Shown: positions 49,501-58,340, numbered from the stretch's first letter. The stretch: DNA of 64,000 bases from Adlercreutzia wanghongyangiae (GCF_035989245.1 NZ_JAYMFF010000003.1:62001-126000); one strand, 5' to 3'. The notes: generated by a model not told the origin, from the sequence alone. Translations and numbers: made by a program.

Positions 49501-50444
49501 AGTACGCAAACGTCGTTCGCGCCGACGGCCCCTCCAGCACTGCCGGCGAAATCCTCTACGAGGCCATGCCCTGGATCAAGCAGGTCACGGGCAAGACTAT
49601 CGTCATCAAGTATGGCGGCTCGGCCATGGAGAATCCGGAGCTGGCCGCCGAGGTTATGGCCGATATCGTGCTTCTGAAGATCATCGGCATCAACCCGGTG
49701 CTCGTGCACGGTGGCGGCAAGGCCATCAACCGCGTGTTCGACAAGTTTGACATTCCCGTGGAATTCGTCGACGGCCAGCGTGTGACCACCGATGAGGCTA
49801 TGGGGCTCGTGCGCATGGTGCTGACCGGAGAAGTGAACCAGCAGCTGGTGGAGGCCATGAACGCCCACGGCAACATGGGCGTGGGCGTGTCGGGCACCGA
49901 TGCCGGCGTCATCGTGGCCGAGCAGGCTAGCGAGCGCCTGGGCCGCGTGGGGAAGATCACCCGCATCAACACCCCCCTCATCGAGGACTTGGTGGCCGAC
50001 GACTACATCCCCATCATCGCCTCCATCGCCATCGGTGAGGACGGCGGCTGCTACAACGTGAATGCCGATATCGCCGCCGGGCACATCGCCGCGGCCATCG
50101 GCGCCCACAAGATCATCTTCCTCACCGACGTGGACGGCCTCTACGAGAACTATCCCGACCCGGCTTCCCTCATCGCCGAGATGTCGCTCGGCGAGGCTGA
50201 GGCCATGATCCGCGGCGACAAGCTGGCTTCGGGCATGATCCCCAAGCTCACCAGCTGCGTGCGCGCCCTGGAGTCGGGCGTGAACGGCGCCCACATCATC
50301 AACGGAAAGGTGCCCCACGCGCTGCTGCTGGAAATGCTCACCGACTCCGGTATGGGCACTATGGTCACCGGTCTCGCGTCCGCCCAGTTCCTGAACTTGT
50401 CGCCGGTGGGCAAGTTCGCCGCCAAGCTCATCGAGAACCGCTAG
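49497..50444 (+). CDS. argB: Acetylglutamate kinase
   Basis: 315 residues. It opens with an N-terminal helix (AGEILYEAMPWIKQVTGK) of the arginine-inhibited hexameric type, then KTIVIKYGGSAMENP and LVHGGGKAIN (nucleotide and substrate glycine loops), and the arginine-site region near the C-terminus (GAHIINGKVPHALLLEMLTDSGMGT-type). It phosphorylates N-acetylglutamate, usually the feedback-controlled step. The start codon overlaps the argJ stop by 4 bp. Confidence 0.96.
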   Translation: MKYANVVRADGPSSTAGEILYEAMPWIKQVTGKTIVIKYGGSAMENPELAAEVMADIVLLKIIGINPVLVHGGGKAINRVFDKFDIPVEFVDGQRVTTDEAMGLVRMVLTGEVNQQLVEAMNAHGNMGVGVSGTDAGVIVAEQASERLGRVGKITRINTPLIEDLVADDYIPIIASIAIGEDGGCYNVNADIAAGHIAAAIGAHKIIFLTDVDGLYENYPDPASLIAEMSLGEAEAMIRGDKLASGMIPKLTSCVRALESGVNGAHIINGKVPHALLLEMLTDSGMGTMVTGLASAQFLNLSPVGKFAAKLIENR

Positions 50445-50453
50445 GAGGAAGCC

Positions 50454-51689
50454 ATGACCCTCGCCCGAGAACAGGCCCTGGAATCCCAGTACGTCATGGG
50501 CACGTTCGCCCGCAAGCCCGTGGAATTCGTGGAAGGCCGCGGCATGACGCTCATTGACGATGCCGGCAAGGAATACCTCGACTTCCTCTCCGGCATCGGC
50601 GTGTGCAGCCTCGGCCACTGCCATCCCGCCATTGTGGCCGCCGTGAGCGACCAGGCCGCCAAGCTCATCCACGTGAGCAACTACTACTATATCGAGCGCC
50701 GCGGGGAAGTGGCCCAGCTGCTGTCGAGCATGCTGAACGCCGAGGTTGACGCCGAGCACCCCGAGGTGTGGAAGACCTTCTTCGCGAACTCCGGCGCTGA
50801 GGCCAACGAGTGCGCCATCAAGCTGGCCCGGCTGTACGCTCGCCGTCGCACCGAGGCGGCCGGGCGCGACCCGGAGCTGGCGCCGCGCCTCATCGTCACC
50901 CTGGCGAAGAGCTTCCACGGCCGCACGCTGGCGACGTTGGCCGCCACGGCCCAGCCGGCCAAGCAGGAGGCCTTCCAGCCGCTGCCCGCTGGCTTCACCG
51001 CCACGCCCATCAACGACGTGGAGGCCCTGGAGCAGCTGTTCGCCACCCAGGGCGACCGCATCTGCGCGGTGATGATCGAGTGCATCCAGGGCGAGAGCGG
51101 CGTGCACCCGTGCACCGAGGAGTTCATCGGCGCCATCCGCCGGCTTACGGCTGAGCACGGCGCGCTCATGATCTGCGACGAGGTGCAAAGCGGCATCTTC
51201 CGCACGGGCCTGCCTTTCGGCTTCCAGAACTTCGGCGTTGAACCCGACATCGTCACCATGGCCAAGGGCATCGCCTCCGGCATCGTGGCCGGCGCCTGCG
51301 CGGCGCGCGCCTCCATCGCCGATACCTTCGCGCCGGGCGACCACGGCACCACCTTCGGCGGCTCGAACATCGCCATGGCCGCCGCCCACACCACGCTCAC
51401 CACGCTGCTCGCCCCCGGCGAGGACGTGCGCATCCAGAAGGTGGGCGAATACATGCGCGAGCGTCTGGCAACCCTGCCTCATGTGCAGGAGGTACGGGGC
51501 TTGGGCCTCATGAACGGCATCGACCTCACCCACGAGGCGCCAGCTGCGCCCGATGTGGTGGCCGCGGGTTTGGAAGCGGGCCTTGTGCTGAACGCCACGG
51601 GCCCTCATACCCTGCGCTTCCTGCCGCCGCTCATCTGCACCGAAGCCGAGGTTGACGTGCTCGTGGAGAAGCTGCGCGAGTTGCTGTAG
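50454..51689 (+). CDS. argD: Acetylornithine aminotransferase
   Basis: 411 residues, class III PLP aminotransferase. Motifs: FANSGAEANECAIKLAR (PLP-phosphate loop), SFHGRTLATL, LMICDEVQSGIFRTG and the Schiff-base lysine in DIVTMAKGIASG (about 270). It converts N-acetylglutamate semialdehyde to acetylornithine using glutamate. ATG at 50454 after AGGAGGAA, 9 bp past argB. It is the last gene of argCJBD; a strong terminator follows. argF is not in the window. Confidence 0.95.
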   Translation: MTLAREQALESQYVMGTFARKPVEFVEGRGMTLIDDAGKEYLDFLSGIGVCSLGHCHPAIVAAVSDQAAKLIHVSNYYYIERRGEVAQLLSSMLNAEVDAEHPEVWKTFFANSGAEANECAIKLARLYARRRTEAAGRDPELAPRLIVTLAKSFHGRTLATLAATAQPAKQEAFQPLPAGFTATPINDVEALEQLFATQGDRICAVMIECIQGESGVHPCTEEFIGAIRRLTAEHGALMICDEVQSGIFRTGLPFGFQNFGVEPDIVTMAKGIASGIVAGACAARASIADTFAPGDHGTTFGGSNIAMAAAHTTLTTLLAPGEDVRIQKVGEYMRERLATLPHVQEVRGLGLMNGIDLTHEAPAAPDVVAAGLEAGLVLNATGPHTLRFLPPLICTEAEVDVLVEKLRELL

Positions 51690-51710
51690 AATCTGCACAA
51701 AGAACAAGAT

Positions 51711-51754
51711 CCGAGGGCGCTGCTGCACAAAAGCAAGGTAGCGCCCTCGGTTTT
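51711..51754 (+). terminator. Terminator after argD
   Basis: CCGAGGGCGCT (51711-51721) and AGCGCCCTCGG (51740-51750) form a perfect 11-bp stem followed by TTTT. TGCACAAAA sits in the loop, and TGCACAA recurs at about 51696, 51724 and 51811, with a further TGCACA at 51798. Confidence 0.88.
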
Positions 51755-51858
51755 GCATGAGCAATTTCCCAGGTAAATCAGCACATATTTTGTGCATGTG
51801 CACAGGGCTCTGCACAACGAAAATTCCACCGTTTCCGAAAAAATTTCCGAAATATGGG

Positions 51859-51886
51859 TTGACGGCTCAGCAATTCAGGGCATAAT
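51859..51886 (+). promoter_or_regulatory. Promoter of the argGH leader
   Basis: TTGACG (51859-51864), 16-bp spacer, CATAAT (51881-51886): one of the best promoter matches in the window. A transcript from about 51893 would carry a leader of nearly 390 nt before argG. Confidence 0.75.
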
Positions 51887-51963
51887 ACCGCCAACGCATC
51901 GGCCGAGGGCATCGCGCCCCATAACTCGGACGGCCGGGCGGCAACGAGAGGAAGTCACCCGTG

Positions 51964-52098
51964 ATGCACGGAACCGCACATATCGCGAACGCCGTCGGCT
52001 TGGCCGCGGCTGCCCCGTGCGCGCCCTCTCCCATCTTCACCATGGCCATCGCCGACCGACGCCGACGTAGCTGCGGTCTGCGACGCCGACGCGCGTAA
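51964..52098 (+). CDS. Arginine-rich leader peptide of argGH
   Basis: 44 codons. The first 31 are unremarkable and Ala-rich; the last 13 read RRRRSCGLRRRRA, with eight arginines in two runs of four (codons 32-35 and 40-43, at 52057-52068 and 52081-52092), half of them CGA. ATG at 51964 (or GTG at 51961) follows GAGAGGAAG at suitable distance. It lies about 70 nt into the argG transcript, and its end overlaps a hairpin set. The expected role is sensing charged tRNA-Arg through ribosome stalling; the peptide itself need not have a function. Confidence 0.72.
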   Translation: MHGTAHIANAVGLAAAAPCAPSPIFTMAIADRRRRSCGLRRRRA

Positions 52099-52176
52099 CG
52101 CAGACGAACGCGCGGGGGTTCTCCCCGCGGTCCGTCTCCTTTTCCCGACGGACCGAATCCGGGCCGTCCGGGCCCG
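52076..52176 (+). promoter_or_regulatory. Candidate arginine attenuator hairpins
   Basis: GTCTGCG (52076-52082) can pair with CGCAGAC (52099-52105), enclosing the second Arg-codon run. CGCGGGG (52111-52117) pairs with CCCCGCG (52123-52129), extended by GACG/CGTC (52103-52106/52133-52136) and followed by TCTCCTTTTCCC: a terminator-like hairpin. GGTCCGTC (52129-52136) can instead pair with GACGGACC (52147-52154), and CGGGCC/GGCCCG pairs at 52160-52176. Several of these overlap and cannot coexist, as in attenuators. The 100 nt from here to argG show nothing else. Confidence 0.65.
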
Positions 52177-52281
52177 CGAGAACAGCTATGGTGCTCACAT
52201 TCCGCTCTTCTTAAATCGCGCCTTTGCGAACCGGGCATTTCCGTATCCGTGGCATAACGCCCCTTCGTGAAAGGCACTATC

Positions 52282-53673
52282 ATGACCCAGAACACCCAAA
52301 CCAGCCCTGTCGCCTCATCGCTCCACGCTGCTCCGCAGCTTTCGTCCCAGCCCGGGCCGGGCGAGAAGGAGCGGGTGGTGCTCGCCTATTCCGGCGGCCT
52401 GGACACGTCGGTGTGCATCAAGTGGCTCCAGGAGGAATACGGCCTCGACGTCATCGCCGTGGTAGGCGATCTCGGCCAGGAGCACGACGGGCTGGAGGCC
52501 GTGAAGGCCAAGGCGCTCGCTACCGGTGCCATCGGATGCGCGGTGGTGGACATGAGACAGTCCTTCGCCGACGAGTACCTTGCCTGCGCGCTCGCGGCCA
52601 ACGCCATGTACGAGAACAAGTATCCCCTCGTGAGCGCCCTGTCGCGCCCGCTCATCGCCAAGCACCTCGTGGCCGTGGCCCATCAGTTCGGGGCCAAGTA
52701 CGTGGCCCACGGCTGCACGGGCAAGGGCAACGATCAGGTGCGTTTCGAATCCTCTGTGCTCATGTTGGATCCCGCGCTTCAGATCCTCTCGCCGGTGCGC
52801 GACTGGGATCTGGGCTGCCGGGCCGATGAGATAGCCTGGGCCGCGGCTCACAATGTGCCGGTGAAAGCCACGGCCGAGGCGCCCTATTCCATCGACGATA
52901 ACCTGTGGGGCCGGGCCATCGAGTGCGGCGTGCTGGAAGACCCCTGGTGCGAGCCGCCGGCGGACATCTACACCATGACCGTGGATCCCACCGAGGCGCC
53001 CGACGCGCCCACTTACGTGGAAATCGACTTCGAGGCCGGCGTGCCCTGCGCCCTGAACGGCGAGACGATGCCCTTCCTCGATATCATCTACGCCTTGAAC
53101 GACATTGCCGGCGGCAACGGCTTCGGCCGCATCGACATGGTGGAGAACCGGCTCGTGGGTGTGAAGAGCCGCGAGTGCTACGAGGCGCCGGCGGCCCTCA
53201 CCCTCATCCAGGCTCACAAGGCCCTGGAGGATCTGTGCCTTGAGCGCAGCGTGCTGCACTACAAGCTCACTATCGAGCAGGCCTGGGCTGAGACGGTGTA
53301 CAACGGCCTGTGGTTCTCGCCGCTGAAGGAGGCTTTCGACGCTTTCATCGCCCACACCCAGCAGTGCGTGACGGGCACGGTGAAGCTGAAGCTGTACAAG
53401 GGCAGCTGCACCGTGGTGGGCCGCAAGAGCGTCTATTCGCTCTACGACTTTGGCCTGGCTACCTACGACGCCGATGATGCCTTCGATCACGCGGCGGCTA
53501 AGGGCTTCATCGACATCCACAGCCTGTCCTGCAAGGTGTGGGCGGAAAACCGGCTCGCCAACGACGCCCGCATGCCCGCCTTCGCCGATGTGGATGCCAC
53601 CAACGCCGCCTACCAGGCCGTGGTGGAAGAGGCCGAGGACATCATCGAGCACGCCGGCGCCGCTGTCGCCTAG
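52282..53673 (+). CDS. argG: Argininosuccinate synthase
   Basis: 463 residues. After a 30-residue polar N-terminal extension, the PP-loop ATP site reads VVLAYSGGLDTSVCIKWL (about 33-50), followed by AVVGDLGQ, the GCTGKGNDQVRFE substrate loop and SPVRDWD. It joins citrulline and aspartate using ATP. ATG at 52282 follows AAAGG at normal spacing; an in-frame GTG at 52267 is less likely. First gene of argGH, behind the long Arg-rich leader, separate from argCJBD. Confidence 0.95.
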   Translation: MTQNTQTSPVASSLHAAPQLSSQPGPGEKERVVLAYSGGLDTSVCIKWLQEEYGLDVIAVVGDLGQEHDGLEAVKAKALATGAIGCAVVDMRQSFADEYLACALAANAMYENKYPLVSALSRPLIAKHLVAVAHQFGAKYVAHGCTGKGNDQVRFESSVLMLDPALQILSPVRDWDLGCRADEIAWAAAHNVPVKATAEAPYSIDDNLWGRAIECGVLEDPWCEPPADIYTMTVDPTEAPDAPTYVEIDFEAGVPCALNGETMPFLDIIYALNDIAGGNGFGRIDMVENRLVGVKSRECYEAPAALTLIQAHKALEDLCLERSVLHYKLTIEQAWAETVYNGLWFSPLKEAFDAFIAHTQQCVTGTVKLKLYKGSCTVVGRKSVYSLYDFGLATYDADDAFDHAAAKGFIDIHSLSCKVWAENRLANDARMPAFADVDATNAAYQAVVEEAEDIIEHAGAAVA

Positions 53674-53704
53674 ACGCGGCCGTATCTACCAACAAGGAGC
53701 AACC

Positions 53705-55096
53705 ATGGCACTCTGGTCGGGAAGATTCACCGAAGGCGCCGATGCCTTCACGCAGCAGTTTGGGGCGTCGCTGCCCGTCGATACGCGGCTTTACGCGCAG
53801 GACATTGCCGGCTCGGTGGCCCATGCGGGCATGCTCGCGGCCCAGGGCATCATCAGCGCCGAGGACGCGGCGGCCATCGCCGAGGGCCTGGCCGCCATTA
53901 AGGCCGACATTGAATCGGGCGCGCTTGCCTTCGACGTGCAGCAGAGCGAGGACATCCACATGGCCATCGAGTCGGAGCTCACGGCGCGCATCGGCGATGC
54001 CGGGGCGCGGCTGCACACGGGCCGGTCGCGCAACGATCAGGTGGCCACCGACACGCGCCTGTACGCGAAGCAGCGCGCGACCGACCTCATGGCCGCCAAC
54101 GTGACCCTGCGCGAGGCGCTTATGGCCCAGGCCGAGGAGCACTTCGACGTGATTTTGCCAGGCTACACCCACCTGCAGCACGCCCAGCCGGTGCTGCTTG
54201 CGCATCATCTGCTCGCCTATGTGCACATGCTCGCCCGCGACTTCCAGCGCCTTGCCGCCGCCCGCGATGCCGCCGACGCGTGCCCGCTGGGGGCAGCGGC
54301 CCTGGCCGGCACCACCTACCCGCTCGACCGGTTCGCCACCGCCCAGGCCCTTGGCTTCGCCCATCCCATTTCCAATTCGCTCGACGCCGTGTCCGACCGC
54401 GACTTTCTGCTCGATCTCATCTACGCCTGCAGCGTATCGTGCCTGCACCTGTCGCGTTTGTGCGAGGAGCTTATCCTGTGGTCCACCTCCGAGTTCGGCT
54501 TCATCACGCTGTCGGACGCTTACGCCACGGGCTCGTCCATCATGCCGCAGAAGAAGAACCCCGACTTCGCCGAGCTCATCCGCGGCAAATCGGGCCGAGT
54601 GGTGGGTGACTTGGTGGCTCTCATGGTCACGCTGAAGTCGCTGCCTCTGGCCTACAACAAAGACCTGCAGGAGGACAAGCAGGGCGCCATGGACGCCGCC
54701 GACACCCTGGAGGACTGCTACGTGTGCGCCGCCGGTATGATCGCCACCATGACGGTGAACGCCGATGCCATGGCCGCCCAGGCGAAGAAGGGCTACTTGG
54801 CGGCCACCGATGTGGCCGACTACCTGGCCAAGAAGGGGCTGCCCTTCCGCCGGGCGCACGAGGTGGTGGGGCATCTGGTGCTCACGTGCGAGCAGCGCGG
54901 CTGCGACTTGGAAGACCTCGCGCTCGCCGATTTCCAAGCGGAAAGCGATCTGTTCGAATCCGACATTGTGGAGTGCCTGAACCTGCCCGCCATCGTGGCC
55001 GCCCGCACCACCTACGGCGGCACCGGTCACGACGCCGTGCGCGTCCAGCTGGCCGAGGCCCAGGCCGCGCTCGCCGCCGATCGGGCGCGGTGCTAG
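53705..55096 (+). CDS. argH: Argininosuccinate lyase
   Basis: 463 residues, fumarase/aspartase superfamily. It shows MALWSGRFTEGAD at the N-terminus, HTGRSRNDQVATD (about 98-110), TVLPGYTHLQHAQP-type catalytic-histidine region, and the signature GSSIMPQKKNPD (about 279-290) with the catalytic serine loop. It splits argininosuccinate into arginine and fumarate. ATG at 53705 follows AAGGAG, 31 bp after argG; no terminator between them, so they are co-transcribed. Confidence 0.96.
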   Translation: MALWSGRFTEGADAFTQQFGASLPVDTRLYAQDIAGSVAHAGMLAAQGIISAEDAAAIAEGLAAIKADIESGALAFDVQQSEDIHMAIESELTARIGDAGARLHTGRSRNDQVATDTRLYAKQRATDLMAANVTLREALMAQAEEHFDVILPGYTHLQHAQPVLLAHHLLAYVHMLARDFQRLAAARDAADACPLGAAALAGTTYPLDRFATAQALGFAHPISNSLDAVSDRDFLLDLIYACSVSCLHLSRLCEELILWSTSEFGFITLSDAYATGSSIMPQKKNPDFAELIRGKSGRVVGDLVALMVTLKSLPLAYNKDLQEDKQGAMDAADTLEDCYVCAAGMIATMTVNADAMAAQAKKGYLAATDVADYLAKKGLPFRRAHEVVGHLVLTCEQRGCDLEDLALADFQAESDLFESDIVECLNLPAIVAARTTYGGTGHDAVRVQLAEAQAALAADRARC

Positions 55097-55191
55097 CCCC
55101 TCTGTGCTTTTTTCCGAGAGGATGTGCTGAGCCTGTGGGCGCATACCTGCGATGCTAAAATGGCGAATACCTATAACGATGGAGGTATTTC

Positions 55192-57468
55192 GTGGGTTCA
55201 CGTGCAATCAAGGGCCGTAAGGGCACGAAGACGAAGAATAAGAAGGCGGTCGTTCTCGGCATTCTGTCGGTGCTGGTCGCCTGTGTTGCCGCCGGCGCGT
55301 TCGGGGTTATCACCCTGTGCAACTCGTGGCTGCAAGATCTGCCCGACTATCAGAACGCCGATGCCTACAACTCGGCCCAGCCGACGATGGTGTACGCCGC
55401 CGACGGCACCACGTTGCTGGCCGAGTTCCAGCTGGAAAACCGCGATCCGGTCACACTGGACCAGGTGAGCGAATATGTGCTGAGGGGCACTGTGGCCACC
55501 GAGGACGAGCGTTTCTACAGCCATGCCGGCGTCGACTACCTGGGTGTGGCACGCGCGCTGGTGAACAACCTGATGGGCGGTGCGCTGGAGGGCGCCTCCA
55601 CCATCACCCAGCAGTTCGTGCGTAACACCATCCTGTCCGACGAGATGCGCGACATCTCCTTCAAGCGCAAGATTCGCGAGATGTACATCTCGCTGAAGCT
55701 GGAGGAGCAGTACGAGAAGGACGAGATCCTCCTCATGTACCTGAACACCATTAACTACGGGTCGGGCGCCTACGGCATCGAGGCGGCCGCCGAGCGCTAC
55801 TACTCCAAGGACGCGAAGGATCTCACGCTGAACGAGGCCGCCACGCTGGTGGGCATTCCGCAGTCGCCCACCTACAACAACCCCATCGACTATCCGGAGA
55901 ACTGCCTGAAGCGCCGCAACACGGTGCTCGACCGCATGGTGTCCAACGGGGTGATCACCAAGGAGGAGGCCGACGCGGTGAAGGCCGAGCCCATCGAGCT
56001 GAATCCGTCCGAGCCCTCCATGACGGGCATTCTGGCCTACCCCTACTTCACCAGCTACGTGCGCAACCAGCTGACCAACCCCGACGGCAAGTACGCCTAT
56101 TCCACCTCCGAGCTGTTCAAGGGCGGCCTGAAGGTGTACACCACCCTCGACATCGACGCGCAGAAGGCCGCCGAGGAAGCGGCTCGCGCCAAGGAAGAGG
56201 AGGCGGGCGATCCCTTCGAGGTGTCCATGGCCGTGGTGAACCCCGAGAACGGCTACATCGACGCCATGGTGGGCGGCCACGACTACGAGACCTCCCAGGT
56301 GAACATGGCCACAGGCGAGGGCGGCTCAGGTCGTCAGGCCGGTTCGGCGTTCAAGTTGTTCACGCTGATGGCGGCGCTGAAAGAGGGCATCGATCCCGAC
56401 ACGCTTATCGATGCCGGCTACAAAGTTGAGCTCGTGGGCGGCGAGCCGGTGTACAACGTGAACAAGAAGGACTACGGCACGCGCACCATCAAAAGCGCCT
56501 TCGGCGTTTCGTCGAACACCGCCTTCATCCGCCTTTTGATGTCGGTGGGCGTCGACAAGGTCATCGAGACGGCGAAGTCCATGGGCATCACGTCGGACAT
56601 GCCCTCGGTGGCGGGCCTTACCCTGGGCATCGCCTCGGTGACGCCGCTGGAAATGGCCGAGGCCTATGCCACGGTGGCCAACGGCGGCGTGCATTACGAG
56701 GCCGAGTGCATCGTGAAGATCGAAGACCGCAACGGCAACGTGATCGTGGACAACTCCGAGCCGCAGGGCGAGCGCGTGTTCTCGAAGGAGCAGGCGCGCG
56801 CCGCCATCGATTGCCTGGAAGTGGTCATCGATGACGGCACGGGCAAGGCGGCCCGGCCCGCCAACGGCCAGGAGGCCGGCGGCAAAACGGGAACCACCGA
56901 CGACAAGAAGGACAGTTGGTTCTGTGGCGTCACCCCGCAATACTCGGTGGCCATCTGGCTAGGCGACCGCAGCGACTACTCGAAGGCGAAGCGGGCGCCG
57001 GAAACGGCGGCCAGCGTGTTCGCCGATTTCATCGACCGCATGATACCGGCGAACGCCACCGAGAAGTTTTTCGAGGCGGAAAAGCCCGACTACAAGAAAG
57101 ACTACCGCGACGAAGAGAACCACATCGGTGGGTACTATTCCCGCAAGAAGGACAAGGACGACACCGCCATCACCTCGAAGGATCCGCTGGATGCTGCTGA
57201 CACCTCCGATGACGATGAGGGCGACGATGGTGAGGGCTCGGGCCCGGCCAGCGAGGGCAACGGCCCGAACTCGGGCGGAAGCTCGGGTGGCGATAGCCCC
57301 GGAAGCTCGGGCGGCGACAGCTCCGGTGGAAACACCGGTGGCGACAGCTCGGGCGGGAACACCGGAGGCGACAGCTCGGGCGGAAACACCGGAGGCGACA
57401 GCTCGGGCGGAAACACCGGCGGAGACGGTTCCGGAGGCGATGGCTCGGGTGGCAGTACCGAGGGCTAG
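55192..57468 (+). CDS. Class A penicillin-binding protein (PBP1A-type)
   Basis: 758 residues. A short basic cytosolic tail and one membrane helix precede the glycosyltransferase domain (VATEDERFYSHAGVD with catalytic Glu at about 103, STITQQFVRN, EQYEKDEILLMYLN). The transpeptidase has GSAFKLFT (S384-x-x-K387), SSN (about 440) and KTGT (about 564). It polymerises and crosslinks peptidoglycan outside the membrane. The last 90 residues are acidic and then Gly/Ser-rich with repeats of SSGGNTGGD. GTG at 55192 follows GGAGGTATT; TAAAAT at 55156-55161 is a possible -10. Confidence 0.93.
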   Translation: MGSRAIKGRKGTKTKNKKAVVLGILSVLVACVAAGAFGVITLCNSWLQDLPDYQNADAYNSAQPTMVYAADGTTLLAEFQLENRDPVTLDQVSEYVLRGTVATEDERFYSHAGVDYLGVARALVNNLMGGALEGASTITQQFVRNTILSDEMRDISFKRKIREMYISLKLEEQYEKDEILLMYLNTINYGSGAYGIEAAAERYYSKDAKDLTLNEAATLVGIPQSPTYNNPIDYPENCLKRRNTVLDRMVSNGVITKEEADAVKAEPIELNPSEPSMTGILAYPYFTSYVRNQLTNPDGKYAYSTSELFKGGLKVYTTLDIDAQKAAEEAARAKEEEAGDPFEVSMAVVNPENGYIDAMVGGHDYETSQVNMATGEGGSGRQAGSAFKLFTLMAALKEGIDPDTLIDAGYKVELVGGEPVYNVNKKDYGTRTIKSAFGVSSNTAFIRLLMSVGVDKVIETAKSMGITSDMPSVAGLTLGIASVTPLEMAEAYATVANGGVHYEAECIVKIEDRNGNVIVDNSEPQGERVFSKEQARAAIDCLEVVIDDGTGKAARPANGQEAGGKTGTTDDKKDSWFCGVTPQYSVAIWLGDRSDYSKAKRAPETAASVFADFIDRMIPANATEKFFEAEKPDYKKDYRDEENHIGGYYSRKKDKDDTAITSKDPLDAADTSDDDEGDDGEGSGPASEGNGPNSGGSSGGDSPGSSGGDSSGGNTGGDSSGGNTGGDSSGGNTGGDSSGGNTGGDGSGGDGSGGSTEG
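57313..57420. repeat. 27-bp tandem repeats in the PBP tail
   Basis: About four copies of a 27-bp unit encoding GDSSGGNTG, with small third-position changes between copies. Being in frame and a multiple of three, copy number can vary without breaking the gene. Confidence 0.75.
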
Positions 57469-57506
57469 GCCGCCTCAGCTGTGGTGAATATTGCGATACC
57501 GTGACG

Positions 57507-57534
57507 GCAGCCCGTCCCTGAAGGGAAGGGCTGC
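57507..57534 (+). terminator. Terminator after the PBP gene
   Basis: GCAGCCC (57507-57513) pairs with GGGCTGC (57528-57534), with an inner CCC/GGG pairing. TATCAT right after it (57535-57540) could be the -10 of the next gene. Confidence 0.65.
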
Positions 57535-57620
57535 TATCATGCAGTATCAGAAAGAACTGCCGGGCAATCCGGCCTTGCGATACCAACGAGACGGCGCCGC
57601 GCGCCACAAGGGAGCACCTG

Positions 57621-58130
57621 ATGAAACATACCATGCGAACTCGTCTTCTTGCCGTCGTGTGCGGCGCTGCCCTGGCGTTGGGGGCGCTTGCCGGCTGCAT
57701 GTCGCCCAACACAGGCGCCACCGATCAGCAGCAGGCAAACCGCACCTATATGACCCAGGTGAACTTGGCTATGGAAGATCTGAACGAGCGCCTGACCAGC
57801 TTCGACGATGCGGTCGCCCGCGGCGACGCCGTCACCATGCGCACTCAGGCCGACAATGCCTTTTCGGCCATTGACGACCTGGCTGCCATTGATACGCCCG
57901 ATGCCATGAAGGACCTGCAGCAGAACTACGTCGACGGGTGCAACACCTTGAAGGGCGCGTTGAACGACTACGTCGATCTGTATACCGAGATCAGTTCCGC
58001 CACCGAGGAGCATCCCTTCGACTACAGCACCTACGATGAACGCATCAAGGCCGTGCAGGATGCCTACAACCAAGGCATCGACCAGCTGAAAGCCGCCGAC
58101 GAAGAGGCCCTTAAGCTCAACGAGGACTAA
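57621..58130 (+). CDS. Small lipoprotein of unknown function
   Basis: 169 residues. Signal peptide with RTR, a hydrophobic run and lipobox LGALAGC, then a short polar tether. The mature part is predicted all-helical and acidic (NLAMEDLNERLTSFDDAVARG, DDLAAIDTPDAMKDLQQ, KAVQDAYNQGIDQLKAAD), resembling small extracytoplasmic helical-bundle proteins; I do not recognise a named family. ATG at 57621; a second ATG at 57633 is in frame. A hairpin follows the stop. Confidence 0.75.
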   Translation: MKHTMRTRLLAVVCGAALALGALAGCMSPNTGATDQQQANRTYMTQVNLAMEDLNERLTSFDDAVARGDAVTMRTQADNAFSAIDDLAAIDTPDAMKDLQQNYVDGCNTLKGALNDYVDLYTEISSATEEHPFDYSTYDERIKAVQDAYNQGIDQLKAADEEALKLNED

Positions 58131-58137
58131 TTTCTTT

Positions 58138-58159
58138 CGTCGTTGCTGACGCAACGACG
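58138..58159 (+). terminator. Hairpin after the small lipoprotein gene
   Basis: CGTCGTTGC (58138-58146), TGAC loop, GCAACGACG (58151-58159). A perfect 9-bp stem, preceded rather than followed by T residues, so termination is uncertain. Confidence 0.5.
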
Positions 58160-58175
58160 ATGACGCTGATGCTGC

Positions 58176-58274
58176 GGGTCCGACAGGCACCTGCCTCTGC
58201 GCTTCAAAGCTTGCCCTCACGTACGAAGTACGCTCGGCCGCGCATCAGCACAGATGCAGGCACCTGTCGGACCC
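58176..58274. repeat. Nested palindromic element, family H-like copy 3
   Basis: Outer arms GGGTCCGACAGGCACCTGC (58176-58194, extending to 58199) and its inverse (58251-58274) match at 23 of 24 positions. The centre holds TTGCCCTCACGTACGAAGTACG with the hairpin CGTAC-GAA-GTACG (58220-58232), then CTCGGCC. The architecture equals the elements at 20669 and 42995, but arms and core hairpin differ. Confidence 0.65.
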
Positions 58275-58340
58275 TCGCTGACTTCCTTGGGCGAACCTGC
58301 GGTGAGGACAGGGCGAACCTGTGACGAGGAGTGAGATAGA

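Noticed and set aside
51792..52070. An alternative 92-codon frame overlapping the argG leader peptide
   Set aside because: It starts upstream of the promoter at 51859, has no ribosome-binding site and gives no recognisable protein.
57313..57420. CRISPR-like tandem array in the PBP tail
   Set aside because: Units are directly adjacent, in frame and encode a protein repeat; there are no spacers.
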